Shown: one piece after another, positions 7,573 through 15,351 of the stretch
How positions within the stretch are numbered: the stretch's first letter is position 1
Layout of the letters: every line of letters begins with the position of its first letter
DNA from: Anaerostipes sp.
GTDB taxonomy: Bacteria; Bacillota; Clostridia; Lachnospirales; Lachnospiraceae
Assembly: GCF_018381315.1 (NCBI RefSeq)
Contig: NZ_JAGZSD010000001.1
Coordinates: 62,001 to 126,000 of the forward strand
Reading direction: 5' to 3'
Length of the DNA stretch: 64,000 nucleotides
The notes under the pieces: generated by a model
Seen by the model: only the letters and a program-made list of their open reading frames with translations
Databases searched by the model: none
Told to the model about the DNA's origin: nothing
Translations under genes and position numbers: made by a program

Positions 7573-9432
7573 ATGCAGAGTGCACAAGGCTTATTAAAAC
7601 AATATTTTGGATATGATGATTTCCGGGAGGGCCAGAAGCCTTTGATCGATGCAGTTTTAAGCGGTCAGGATGTACTGGGTATCATGCCTACGGGAGCAGG
7701 AAAGTCTCTGTGCTTTCAGATACCGGCGCTGATGATGCCGGGGATTACATTGGTTGTCTCCCCTCTGATCTCTCTGATGAAGGATCAGGTGGGAACCTTA
7801 AACCAGGCCGGGATTCATGCAGCCTACTTAAACAGCTCACTGAGTATGGGCCAGTACAGGAAGGCGCTTAAGCTGGCCGGGGAAGGAAGATATAAGATCA
7901 TTTATGTGGCGCCTGAGAGGCTTGAGACAGAAGGCTTTTTGCAGTTTGTTCTCTCTTCGGGAGCCGAAATTTCCTTTCTGGCCATTGATGAGGCTCACTG
8001 CGTTTCCCAATGGGGCCAGGATTTCCGGCCCAGCTATCTTAAGATTCTCTCCTTTTTAGAGAAACTGCCGTACCGGCCTGTTTTAGGTGCATATACAGCC
8101 ACAGCTACGCCGGAGGTAAAGGAAGATGTCTTAAACATTCTGGAGCTTAAAAGTCCATTGGTCATGGCTACAGGATTTGACCGGGGCAATCTGTTTTTCG
8201 GAGTAAAGAAGCCCAGGGATAAATATCAGGAGTTAGAACGTTATCTAAAGGAAAAAGAAGAGAAGATGCCGGGCAGCAGCGGAATCGTATACTGTCTTTC
8301 CAGAAAAAGTGTAGAGGAGGTCTGTTACCGGCTCAGAGAGGCCGGATTTTCCGTCACAAGATATCACGCAGGGCTGTCAGATGCAGAGCGCCGGGAAAAT
8401 CAGGATGATTTTATTTATGACCGCAGGCAGATTATGGTGGCAACCAATGCATTCGGAATGGGAATTGATAAGCCGGATGTCAGATTTGTCATCCATTATA
8501 ATATGCCGAAAAATATGGAGAGCTATTATCAGGAGGCCGGAAGGGCAGGAAGAGACGGGGAAGCGGCAGAGTGTATTCTTTACTTTGGAGCTTCTGATCA
8601 GAGGACGAACCGTTTTCTGATTGAAAATGGAGAAGAGAATGAAGAACTGGACCAGGAGACCAGGAAAATCGTCTTGCAGAGAGATCTGGAGCGTTTAAGG
8701 CAGATTACATTTTATTGTGCTTCCAGTGAATGCCTGAGGCATTATATTCTGAACTATTTCGGCGAAGAGAGCGGCATAGAGTGCGGAAACTGCAGCAATT
8801 GCCTGGAAGAGTTTGAACCTGCGGATATGACGGAGCAGGCAGAGAAAGTGATCAGATGTATTCAGGACTGCCGGAGAAGCTTTGGAATCAACCTGATCGT
8901 GGATGTTCTGAGAGGGGCAGACAATCAAAAGATCCGTCAAAGGAATCTGAATGACAACCCGGAATATAAAGCGTTATCAGATATGACAGTGCCGGGACTG
9001 AAGCAGCTGTTAAACGAGATGATGATGCAGGGATATCTGGGGCTGAGCAATGACGATTACCCGGTACTGGAGCTGACGGATACCTCGGCTGAACTTCTGG
9101 AGGGGGCAAGACTGACAGTAAAATTTCCGAAGAAGGAAGAAAAACAGCCGGCAAAAGCCCGGAAGAAGAAGGCCGGTGCTGTCTCTGCACTGGCGGAGAA
9201 GGATCTGGCATTGTTTGAAGAACTGCGGAGGCTCAGAATGGAGATCGCCAAAGATGAGAAGGTGCCGCCTTACATGGTATTCTCAGATAAAACGCTGGCA
9301 GGCATGAGCTCAGAGAGGCCCAAAACCCTGGAGGAGATGCTGGAAGTAAGCGGTGTGGGACAGTTTAAGCTTGAGAAATACGGAGAGCAGTTCCTTGAAG
9401 GAATAAAGCTGTTCGCAGAGAAAGAAGTTTAA
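7573..9432 (+). CDS. recQ: ATP-dependent DNA helicase RecQ
   Basis: 619 residues, the full domain order of RecQ. Superfamily 2 helicase motifs include Walker A MPTGAGKS (38-45), the IDEAHCVSQWGQDFRPSY box with the RecQ aromatic loop, and QEAGRAGRDG (motif VI). The RecQ-C-terminal zinc-binding cysteines are in CASSEC and CGNCSNC, followed by a winged helix. An HRDC domain occupies about residues 535-619. It unwinds DNA 3' to 5' in recombination and replication repair. The C-terminal linker before HRDC is lysine-rich (KKEEKQPAKARKKK). It is co-transcribed with the MazG-like gene. Confidence 0.97.
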   Translation: MQSAQGLLKQYFGYDDFREGQKPLIDAVLSGQDVLGIMPTGAGKSLCFQIPALMMPGITLVVSPLISLMKDQVGTLNQAGIHAAYLNSSLSMGQYRKALKLAGEGRYKIIYVAPERLETEGFLQFVLSSGAEISFLAIDEAHCVSQWGQDFRPSYLKILSFLEKLPYRPVLGAYTATATPEVKEDVLNILELKSPLVMATGFDRGNLFFGVKKPRDKYQELERYLKEKEEKMPGSSGIVYCLSRKSVEEVCYRLREAGFSVTRYHAGLSDAERRENQDDFIYDRRQIMVATNAFGMGIDKPDVRFVIHYNMPKNMESYYQEAGRAGRDGEAAECILYFGASDQRTNRFLIENGEENEELDQETRKIVLQRDLERLRQITFYCASSECLRHYILNYFGEESGIECGNCSNCLEEFEPADMTEQAEKVIRCIQDCRRSFGINLIVDVLRGADNQKIRQRNLNDNPEYKALSDMTVPGLKQLLNEMMMQGYLGLSNDDYPVLELTDTSAELLEGARLTVKFPKKEEKQPAKARKKKAGAVSALAEKDLALFEELRRLRMEIAKDEKVPPYMVFSDKTLAGMSSERPKTLEEMLEVSGVGQFKLEKYGEQFLEGIKLFAEKEV

Positions 9433-9500
9433 AATTGCAGAGGAATCCGCTGGACGGGCAGGGTTCATTTGAAGGAGTTATTTCATAGGAGGAGAATAAA

Positions 9501-9962
9501 ATGGCAGTTAGAAAAATCCGGATGGGCAGTGATCCGATCTTAAAAAAGAAGTGCAAAGTTGTGCCGCAGGTGGATGACACCGCCAGGCGCCAGCTGGATG
9601 ATCTGATGGATACTCTGCACAGTGTGGATAATGGTGCAGCTCTGGCCGCAAATCAGGCGGGAATTTTAAGAAGGATGATTGTCATTGATTATGAGGGGTA
9701 TTATTTAAAGCTGGTGAATCCGGTTATCACAGAAAAAAGCGGTTCACAAAGATGTGTGGAGGGCTGCCTGAGCTTTCCGAACCGTTTCGGAAAAACCTTC
9801 CGCCCGGCTAAGGTGACAGTAGAAGCAATGGATGAAAATGGACAGGATGTGGCATATACGGTGGAAGGAGAGATGGCAAAATGCTTCTGCCATGAGATCG
9901 ACCATCTGGATGGCAAAGTATTTATTGATGAGGTGTATGAATTTATAGAGCTGGATGAGTGA
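9501..9962 (+). CDS. def: Peptide deformylase
   Basis: 153 residues with AGGAGG before the ATG. It removes the formyl group from the N-terminal methionine of new proteins. Motif 1 reads GAALAANQAG (45-54), motif 2 EGCLSFP with metal-ligand Cys89, and motif 3 HEIDHLDG with metal ligands His131 and His135 and catalytic Glu132. The second glycine of the usual GxGLAA motif is alanine here. No formyltransferase gene (fmt) is adjacent, unlike many genomes, which suggests this is a secondary copy. It heads a short run with an SGNH hydrolase and a GntR regulator. Confidence 0.95.
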   Translation: MAVRKIRMGSDPILKKKCKVVPQVDDTARRQLDDLMDTLHSVDNGAALAANQAGILRRMIVIDYEGYYLKLVNPVITEKSGSQRCVEGCLSFPNRFGKTFRPAKVTVEAMDENGQDVAYTVEGEMAKCFCHEIDHLDGKVFIDEVYEFIELDE

Positions 9963-9978
9963 TGTTTAGGAGAGACCA

Positions 9979-10578
9979 ATGAAACAGCAGAAAGCTATAA
10001 AAACGGACAAAAACATCGTATTGTTCGGAGATTCTCTGACAGATTATTTTCCGATGGAGTTTTTTCAGAATGTAAAAGCCCGGGTGTATAACAGAGGAGA
10101 AGCCGGGAATACGGTTCCTGAGATGGCGGCCAGGGCTGTTATGGATGTAGTACCTCTGTGTCCGGATGTTGTCCTGATGCAGGGAGGAGCAAATGATTAT
10201 CTGCTGCCTTTTTACAGAGGCGCAGAGACGGTGGCAGAACAGCTTCTGCGGGCAGCGGACAGGCTCAGAAAGCAGCTGCCTGATACCAGGATCTACATAG
10301 AATCCCTTTATCCTATGTATACGAAAAAAACTGGAAACAGGATTCCATTCTGGTCCGAGGGAAAGTCAAATGATGAGATCAGGATGATAAATTCTGCTGT
10401 TAAAAGTCTATGCGAAAGCAGTGGATATTTTTATGTGGATGTATTTGCCGGATTGGCAGGAGCAGATGGGGAACTGCCTTTAAGCTATACTGTGGACGGA
10501 GTTCATCTCACAAGGGAAGGGTATGAAAGAGTCTGGAAGGTATTGTCTCAGGTGTTGATAAAAGAAGGCTGCATGTAA
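9979..10578 (+). CDS. SGNH/GDSL-family hydrolase
   Basis: 199 residues. Block I VLFGDSLTDYF carries the nucleophile Ser19, GGAND is block III, and DGVHLTREGY supplies the Asp-His pair of block V. There is no signal peptide, so it is a cytoplasmic esterase or acetylhydrolase of the lysophospholipase L1 or carbohydrate esterase type. The substrate is not evident. It starts 16 nt after def with AGGAGA upstream and may be co-transcribed with it. Confidence 0.87.
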   Translation: MKQQKAIKTDKNIVLFGDSLTDYFPMEFFQNVKARVYNRGEAGNTVPEMAARAVMDVVPLCPDVVLMQGGANDYLLPFYRGAETVAEQLLRAADRLRKQLPDTRIYIESLYPMYTKKTGNRIPFWSEGKSNDEIRMINSAVKSLCESSGYFYVDVFAGLAGADGELPLSYTVDGVHLTREGYERVWKVLSQVLIKEGCM

Positions 10579-10647
10579 GGCGGCTGTGGATAAGACAGGA
10601 AAGTGAGAAGGGCTTCGGCCTGCTCGCCAGGTAAAAGGAGAGGTATC

Positions 10648-11319
10648 ATGGGAGAGAAACGGCTGTCAGACAGCGTTGCAGAGCAAATACTTACAATGAT
10701 CACAATGGAAAAAAGGTTCGGGCCCGGCGACAAGCTGCCCAATGAAAATGAACTTTCAAAGGAGCTGGAGATCAGCAGGACTACTCTCAGGGAGGCGGTC
10801 AGGGCGCTGGTGGCAAACGGTATATTGGAGATTCAGAGAGGCCGGGGGACGTTTGTGAGCCAGGGGATTGATGCGGATCATCTGGAGTTTCTGACACCTT
10901 TAAAGGATGCCGGGGTGAATGCAGGAGATCTCTATGAGATGAGACTGATTTTTGAGCCGGAAGCCGCCTATTATGCGGCTATGAGGGCAAGTGATACAGA
11001 GCTTAAACAGATTCTGGCCTATGGGCGCCGGGTGGAAGATAAAATTCAGAAGAACGAAGACAGGACGGAAGTGGAGCAGCTGTTTCACCGGTCCATTGCA
11101 AAGGCAACCCACAATGAATTTATGAATCAGCTTATGCCTGTGATCTATCAGGGAATCGGTCAGGGGGTCACTCTTTCCAGGCAGAAGGAGATGGCAGTAA
11201 AAGATACCTTAAATGACCACAGACTGATTATGGAGTTTCTGGAAGCCAGAAATGCAGAGGGAGCCAGAAGCGCAATGAGGATTCATATTCTGCATGCGAT
11301 GAAGGAATTGAATATATAG
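10648..11319 (+). CDS. GntR family regulator, FadR/FCD subfamily
   Basis: 223 residues from the ATG at 10648 (AAAGGAGAGG upstream). The N-terminal winged helix (about 5-72) includes ELSKELEISRTTLREAVRALVANGILEIQRGRGTFV, too long a match to be other than GntR. The all-helical C-terminal half with FHRSIAKATHN and DHRLIMEFL fits the metal-binding FCD domain, which senses carboxylates such as gluconate, hexuronate or lactate. A strong terminator follows. It is the nearest regulator to the IlvD-type gene at 12358, whose promoter carries GntR-like palindromes (ATGTATACAT); this link is inference. Confidence 0.88.
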   Translation: MGEKRLSDSVAEQILTMITMEKRFGPGDKLPNENELSKELEISRTTLREAVRALVANGILEIQRGRGTFVSQGIDADHLEFLTPLKDAGVNAGDLYEMRLIFEPEAAYYAAMRASDTELKQILAYGRRVEDKIQKNEDRTEVEQLFHRSIAKATHNEFMNQLMPVIYQGIGQGVTLSRQKEMAVKDTLNDHRLIMEFLEARNAEGARSAMRIHILHAMKELNI

Positions 11320-11336
11320 ACTATGAGTTGAACTAC

Positions 11337-11361
11337 AAGAAGGCTTTGGCCTTCTTTTTTT
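11337..11361 (+). terminator. Rho-independent terminator after the GntR gene
   Basis: An 8-bp stem AAGAAGGC/GCCTTCTT (11337-11344, 11349-11356) with a 4-nt loop runs into seven T residues. Confidence 0.9.
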
Positions 11362-11362
11362 A

Positions 11363-11426
11363 TTCCATAGGAAAGTTCTCCGAACCTCCCTATGGAATAA
11401 AAAAGCACTCCGTGCAGGATGCGCAC
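11363..11426. repeat. Dispersed palindromic element, copy 1
   Basis: TTCCATAGG/CCTATGGAA (11363-11371, 11389-11397) forms a hairpin right after a terminator T-tract, followed by ATAAAAAAGCACTCCGTGCA and GGATGCG. The second part is shared almost exactly with the element at 56161, and the layout is shared with that at 31993. The rest of 11427-11619 holds a small hairpin ATTTGCC/GGCAAAT and nothing else recognisable. Confidence 0.65.
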
Positions 11427-11619
11427 AAATGCATAGAGAAATTATTTGCCTGTGGCAAATTGCATTTGGGCGGAAGAAAAAGTAAAACCAGCAAGTCCTT
11501 GTCCAGCCTACTGAGGCATATCAAATACCACACTTTCCACGATTGAAAACAACTAGATAACGTAGTATGCATTCTCCCAATAAGGCGTAGTTGAATCAGA
11601 CCGACAAATGGGAATTGTT

Positions 11620-11949
11620 CTATTTCTCTCTGTATTTCTTTGTAATAGATAAACTATAAATCGCCATAATTGCTATTGTTTCTATCATTACACCCAAAAC
11701 GGATAGCAAGATATATGGCGTATTTTGTTCGCAGAGTAACGGCATTCCTAATACGATAAAAATGACTCCATAAATAATAAATAGTTTACCAGTTGCATGA
11801 TTATATCCCCTTATATCATTCACTGGAAAAGTCTTAATATTTGCCCAAAAACCAACTGCTTTCTTTGAGAAAAAGGCACTAATTCCCAGACCAATCATAA
11901 GACAACCGCATAACGCCCATACTATAAATCCTATAATGCTTCCGTCCAT
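11620..11949 (-). CDS. Small membrane protein of unknown function
   Basis: 109 residues from the ATG at 11949, chosen because GGGAGG lies 7 nt upstream on the minus strand; a longer frame to 12000 has no site. Three or four hydrophobic segments are visible (about 4-24, 55-73, 78-100) around a polar stretch GFWANIKTFPVNDIRGYNHATGK, a pattern I associate with small clostridial membrane proteins of unknown role. Base composition is more A/T-rich than the flanks and it is the only minus-strand gene between 1 and 22 kb, so it may be acquired. No function is assigned. Confidence 0.7.
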   Translation of the reverse strand: MDGSIIGFIVWALCGCLMIGLGISAFFSKKAVGFWANIKTFPVNDIRGYNHATGKLFIIYGVIFIVLGMPLLCEQNTPYILLSVLGVMIETIAIMAIYSLSITKKYREK

Positions 11950-12260
11950 ATTGTAACCTCCCTGCAAACACCGATTTGTCGAGTACACCTTATCCGCCAA
12001 AGGTGTATATGTTTACATTCTAAAGCTGCTCCTCATAAAAGTCAAATTCAGAGCGGCATAGTTAAAACTTGTTACTTGTTCCTACAAGCCTTTATAAGGC
12101 TTTAGTAAATATGGGCAGCATTTAGGCGGCAAATCGGCCAATATATAAACTGATACATTTGGCTAAAAACCCAGTAGCCATGCGCTTTTCAGCTTATTGA
12201 GAAGTCTCAACCGGCTGGAATAAAAAGCACTCTGAACGGATCCGTGCAAATGTATAAAGA
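11950..12260. other. Intergenic accessory stretch with palindromes, no gene seen
   Basis: About 300 nt without a credible coding frame. It contains an AAGCCTTTATAAGGCTT palindrome near 12088, a TTGGCTAAAAACCCAGTAGCC hairpin near 12160, and a degenerate copy of the dispersed element (GGAATAAAAAGCACTC at 12218-12233, TCCGTGCA at 12241-12248). It may be the remnant of an inserted element. Confidence 0.4.
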
Positions 12261-12261
12261 A

Positions 12262-12333
12262 ATGATATCATATGTATACATTGACATCATACAACGCATA
12301 AGTTATAATACAACAAACAAGAGATATGATGTC
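12262..12333 (+). promoter_or_regulatory. ilvD promoter with nested palindromic operators
   Basis: TTGACA (12281-12286), 17 bp, TATAAT (12304-12309). Two adjacent 10-bp palindromes, ATGATATCAT (12262-12271) and ATGTATACAT (12272-12281), abut the -35. A separate inverted pair, GACATCATA (12283-12291) and TATGATGTC (12325-12333), brackets the -10. ATGTATACAT resembles sites of GntR-family regulators of sugar-acid genes. Confidence 0.7.
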
Positions 12334-12357
12334 TTATAATAAAAGGAGGATATGAAT

Positions 12358-14016
12358 ATGAGAAGTGACCGCATTAAAAAAGGGGATGCCGCAGCCCCGC
12401 AGCGTTCTCTGCTGTATGCACTGGGACTTACAGAAGAAGAAATGGAAAGACCGCTGATCGGAATTGTCAGCTCAAAAAATGAAATTGTGCCCGGACACCG
12501 GAACCTGGATAAAATCGAAGAAGCAGTAAAACAAGGAGTGTCCCTGGCCGGAGGCGTACCCATTGTGTTTCCGGCGATTGCTGTCTGTGACGGCATTGCG
12601 ATGGGGCATGAGGGAATGAAGTATTCCCTGGTGACCAGAGAATTGATTGCTGACTCTACGGAAGCTATGGCCACAGCCCATCCGTTTGACGGGCTGGTGA
12701 TGATACCCAACTGTGATAAAAATGTACCTGGCCTTCTGATGGCAGCAGCCCGGCTGGATATTCCGTCTATCTTTGTAAGCGGCGGGCCTATGCTGGCAGG
12801 AACTGTGGGGAAACGGAAGATCAGCTATTCCACTGTGTCTGAAGCAGTGAGCAGACATCAGACAGGTGAAATCACCAAAGAAGAACTGAAGACATGTGAG
12901 CAGAAAGCCTGTCCTACCTGCGGTTCCTGTTCCGGCATGTTTACGGCCAACAGTATGAACTGTCTGACTGAAGTGCTGGGAATGGGACTGCCGGGAAACG
13001 GCACCATACCGGCTGTTTATTCTGAGAGGATCCGGCTGGCAAAAAAGGCAGGAATGCAGGTCATGGAACTGGTTAAGAAGGATATGAAACCCTCTGATTT
13101 TATGACGAAGGAAGCCTTTGAAAATGCCCTGACGGTGGATATGGCTCTGGGATGCAGCACAAACAGTATGCTTCATCTGCCCGCTGTGGCCCATGAGTGC
13201 GGTATCCGCCTGGATCTTGCCATGGCAAATGACATATCCGGGAAAGTGCCGAATCTGTGCCATCTTGCGCCGGCCGGGGAAGCCTATATTGAGGATCTGA
13301 ATGAGGCAGGGGGAATTCCTGCGGTAATGCATGAGCTGAACAAACTGGGACTGATCCATACAGATCTGCCCACCTGCACGCTGAAGACGGTTGGGGAGAA
13401 TATCAGAGGAAAAGAGATCAAAGATACAAGCATTATCCGAACAGCAGAAAATCCGTACAGCAGTACCGGAGGTATTGCTGTGCTGAAAGGGAATCTTGCA
13501 CCGGACGGCTGCGTGGTAAAGCGTTCTGCAGTGGCTGATGAAATGCTGTACCACAAAGGCCGGGCCAGAGTATTTGACAGAGAGGAACCTGCCCTGGAAG
13601 CAATTAATTCAGGGAAGATCGTATCCGGAGATGTGGTTGTGATACGGTATGAAGGCCCTAAAGGGGGACCGGGCATGAGAGAAATGCTGAATCCTACATC
13701 GGCTATCATGGGCAGCGGCCTGGGAGACAGCGTGGCACTGATTACGGACGGAAGATTTTCCGGCGCTACAAGAGGTGCAGCCATCGGCCATGTGTCACCG
13801 GAAGCGGCGGTGGGAGGCCCCATTGCACTTGTACAGGAGGGAGATCTGATCGAAATTGATATTCCCAATCATACAATTTCCCTGCTGGCAGATGAAAATG
13901 AGCTTAACAGGAGAAAAGCCGCATGGGTGCCAAAGGAACAGAAGCTTAAAAAAGGCTATCTGAGAAGATATGCAAGAAGTGTAACTTCAGGCAGCAGCGG
14001 AGCAGTTTTAGAATAA
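12358..14016 (+). CDS. ilvD: IlvD/EDD-family dihydroxy-acid dehydratase
   Basis: 552 residues. The second ATG (12358) is 8 nt after AGGAGG, while the first (12352) is only 2 nt away. Iron-sulfur and active-site motifs are intact: NEIVPGH (41-47), NCDKNVPGL with Cys119, and CPTCGSCSGM with Cys191. The family dehydrates 2,3-dihydroxy acids to 2-keto acids, either in valine/isoleucine synthesis or on sugar acids such as gluconate. No ilvB, ilvC or leu genes are near, and it stands alone between its own promoter and a strong terminator, facing a sugar-acid cluster. A role as gluconate-type dehydratase is therefore plausible, but the sequence looks like ordinary IlvD, so biosynthesis remains the default. 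Confidence 0.9.
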   Translation: MRSDRIKKGDAAAPQRSLLYALGLTEEEMERPLIGIVSSKNEIVPGHRNLDKIEEAVKQGVSLAGGVPIVFPAIAVCDGIAMGHEGMKYSLVTRELIADSTEAMATAHPFDGLVMIPNCDKNVPGLLMAAARLDIPSIFVSGGPMLAGTVGKRKISYSTVSEAVSRHQTGEITKEELKTCEQKACPTCGSCSGMFTANSMNCLTEVLGMGLPGNGTIPAVYSERIRLAKKAGMQVMELVKKDMKPSDFMTKEAFENALTVDMALGCSTNSMLHLPAVAHECGIRLDLAMANDISGKVPNLCHLAPAGEAYIEDLNEAGGIPAVMHELNKLGLIHTDLPTCTLKTVGENIRGKEIKDTSIIRTAENPYSSTGGIAVLKGNLAPDGCVVKRSAVADEMLYHKGRARVFDREEPALEAINSGKIVSGDVVVIRYEGPKGGPGMREMLNPTSAIMGSGLGDSVALITDGRFSGATRGAAIGHVSPEAAVGGPIALVQEGDLIEIDIPNHTISLLADENELNRRKAAWVPKEQKLKKGYLRRYARSVTSGSSGAVLE

Positions 14017-14032
14017 TTAATTTGGAAAAGAA

Positions 14033-14073
14033 AAAGATGACAGAGGTTTTTTGGAACCTCTGTCATCTTTTTT
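14033..14073 (+). terminator. Strong terminator after ilvD
   Basis: A 16-bp perfect stem (14033-14048 with 14055-14070) is followed by TTT. Confidence 0.93.
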
Positions 14074-14214
14074 ACGTCACTTAAAAGAGATAGTTAACAA
14101 AAGTTAATTAGCAAAATTAACTAAAAGTAAGAGAAGAATCAGGTTCGTTTTAAATTAAATCTTGGTTAAATCGTGGAAAAACAAATAGTTCGTATGGAAT
14201 CTATCGAAAACTGA

Positions 14215-14281
14215 TTGACAGCCGGAAATGATTCTTGTATGATGCAAGTGTAATTAAGGAACACTGTTCCGGATAACGGAA
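14215..14281 (+). promoter_or_regulatory. Promoter and probable IclR operator of the sugar-acid cluster
   Basis: TTGACA (14215-14220), 17 bp, TATGAT (14238-14243). Downstream of the start region lie two overlapping perfect palindromes: GGAACACTGTTCC (14258-14270) and TTCCGGATAACGGAA (14267-14281). The first resembles operators of KdgR-type IclR regulators, and an IclR gene lies inside the cluster at 17993. A roadblock-type repressor position fits. Confidence 0.75.
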
Positions 14282-14299
14282 CAAATGAAAGGAGGCAGT

Positions 14300-15334
14300 A
14301 TGAAAACGTTAGTTTATTCCGGGCCTGAGAAGGCTGAAGTGCAGGAAAGGCCCCCGGCAGAACTGAGAGAAGGACAAGTGCGCATCAAGGTGCATTACTG
14401 CGGAATCTGCGGTTCTGATATCGGGATCTTTTCAGGCAGACATCCCAGGGCAAAGGCTCCGCTTGTGCTGGGACATGAGTTTGTCGGGACCATTGAAGAG
14501 ATCAGGGGCGGAAGTAAAAATTTTAAGGTGGGAGACCGGGTTGCTCCGTATCCGCTTTTATCCTGCGGGGAATGCTTTGCCTGCAGAAACGGCATTCCGC
14601 ATGTGTGCAGATCGTTAAAGCTGATCGGGATTGATGTGGACGGAGGAATCGCTGAGTATGTGAACTGTGACGAGGATATGCTGTTTAAGCTTGATGATGA
14701 GATATCGGACCGGGCAGCGGCAGTGATAGAACCATTGGCGGTGATCATCAGAACCATGCATCAGGCAGATTTTCAAATGCTGGATACAGCGGCAGTTATC
14801 GGAGCCGGGCCGATCGGAGTTCTGACAGGAATTGTGCTGAAAAATGCAGGTGCCTCCAGGATCATAATTTCTGACGTGGACCGGGAACGGCTAAAAATCT
14901 GCAGAGACTTTGGGCTTGAGACAGTAAATGTACAGGAGCAGGATTTGGCAGAGTATGTGAATCAGCAGACCGACGGAACCGGGGCAGATCTGGTGTTTGA
15001 ATGCAGCGGTTCTGCACCGGCCGCAGCCCAGATGACAGAAATCTGCCGGATCGGAGGGACAATCTGTCTGACAGGAGTACATAAGGAGCCCCATGCGGTG
15101 AACCTGCAGGATGTGAATTTCAAGGAACAGACTTTGGTGGGCAGCCGTGTATATACAAAAAGAGAGTTCGGACAGGCCGTGAAATACGCCGGACGTATAG
15201 CGGACGACTTAGAAAGGGTAGTCACTCATATTGTAGACCTTAAAAATGCAGAAACTGTATTTGATCTGATCCGTGATCCCGGGGAGAGTACGTTAAAGGT
15301 TTTGGTGGACTGCAGCCTGGGGAATAAAGATTGA
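14300..15334 (+). CDS. Zinc-dependent medium-chain dehydrogenase (idonate/sorbitol/threonine dehydrogenase-like)
   Basis: 344 residues from the ATG at 14300, with AAAGGAGG upstream. Catalytic zinc ligands are in CGICGSD (Cys37) and GHE (His59, Glu60). The structural zinc site is complete (Cys89, 92, 95, 103), and VIGAGPIGVLTG binds NAD(P). It oxidises secondary alcohols of polyols, sugar acids or threonine. As first gene of the IclR cluster and with an SDR of the gluconate 5-dehydrogenase type downstream, it recalls the IdnD/IdnO pair of L-idonate catabolism; the exact substrate is inference. Confidence 0.88.
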   Translation: MKTLVYSGPEKAEVQERPPAELREGQVRIKVHYCGICGSDIGIFSGRHPRAKAPLVLGHEFVGTIEEIRGGSKNFKVGDRVAPYPLLSCGECFACRNGIPHVCRSLKLIGIDVDGGIAEYVNCDEDMLFKLDDEISDRAAAVIEPLAVIIRTMHQADFQMLDTAAVIGAGPIGVLTGIVLKNAGASRIIISDVDRERLKICRDFGLETVNVQEQDLAEYVNQQTDGTGADLVFECSGSAPAAAQMTEICRIGGTICLTGVHKEPHAVNLQDVNFKEQTLVGSRVYTKREFGQAVKYAGRIADDLERVVTHIVDLKNAETVFDLIRDPGESTLKVLVDCSLGNKD

Positions 15335-15351
15335 AGTCAGGAGGATAAAAG

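Noticed and set aside
11328..11546. 72-codon plus-strand frame overlapping the GntR terminator and repeat copy 1
   Set aside because: It begins in a terminator and runs through a dispersed repeat; no ribosome site. The minus frame 11390-11572 in the same place is rejected for the same reason.
12472..13554. 360-codon minus-strand frame inside ilvD
   Set aside because: Antisense to a complete, well-conserved gene; Cys/His-rich composition typical of shadow frames, no ribosome site.
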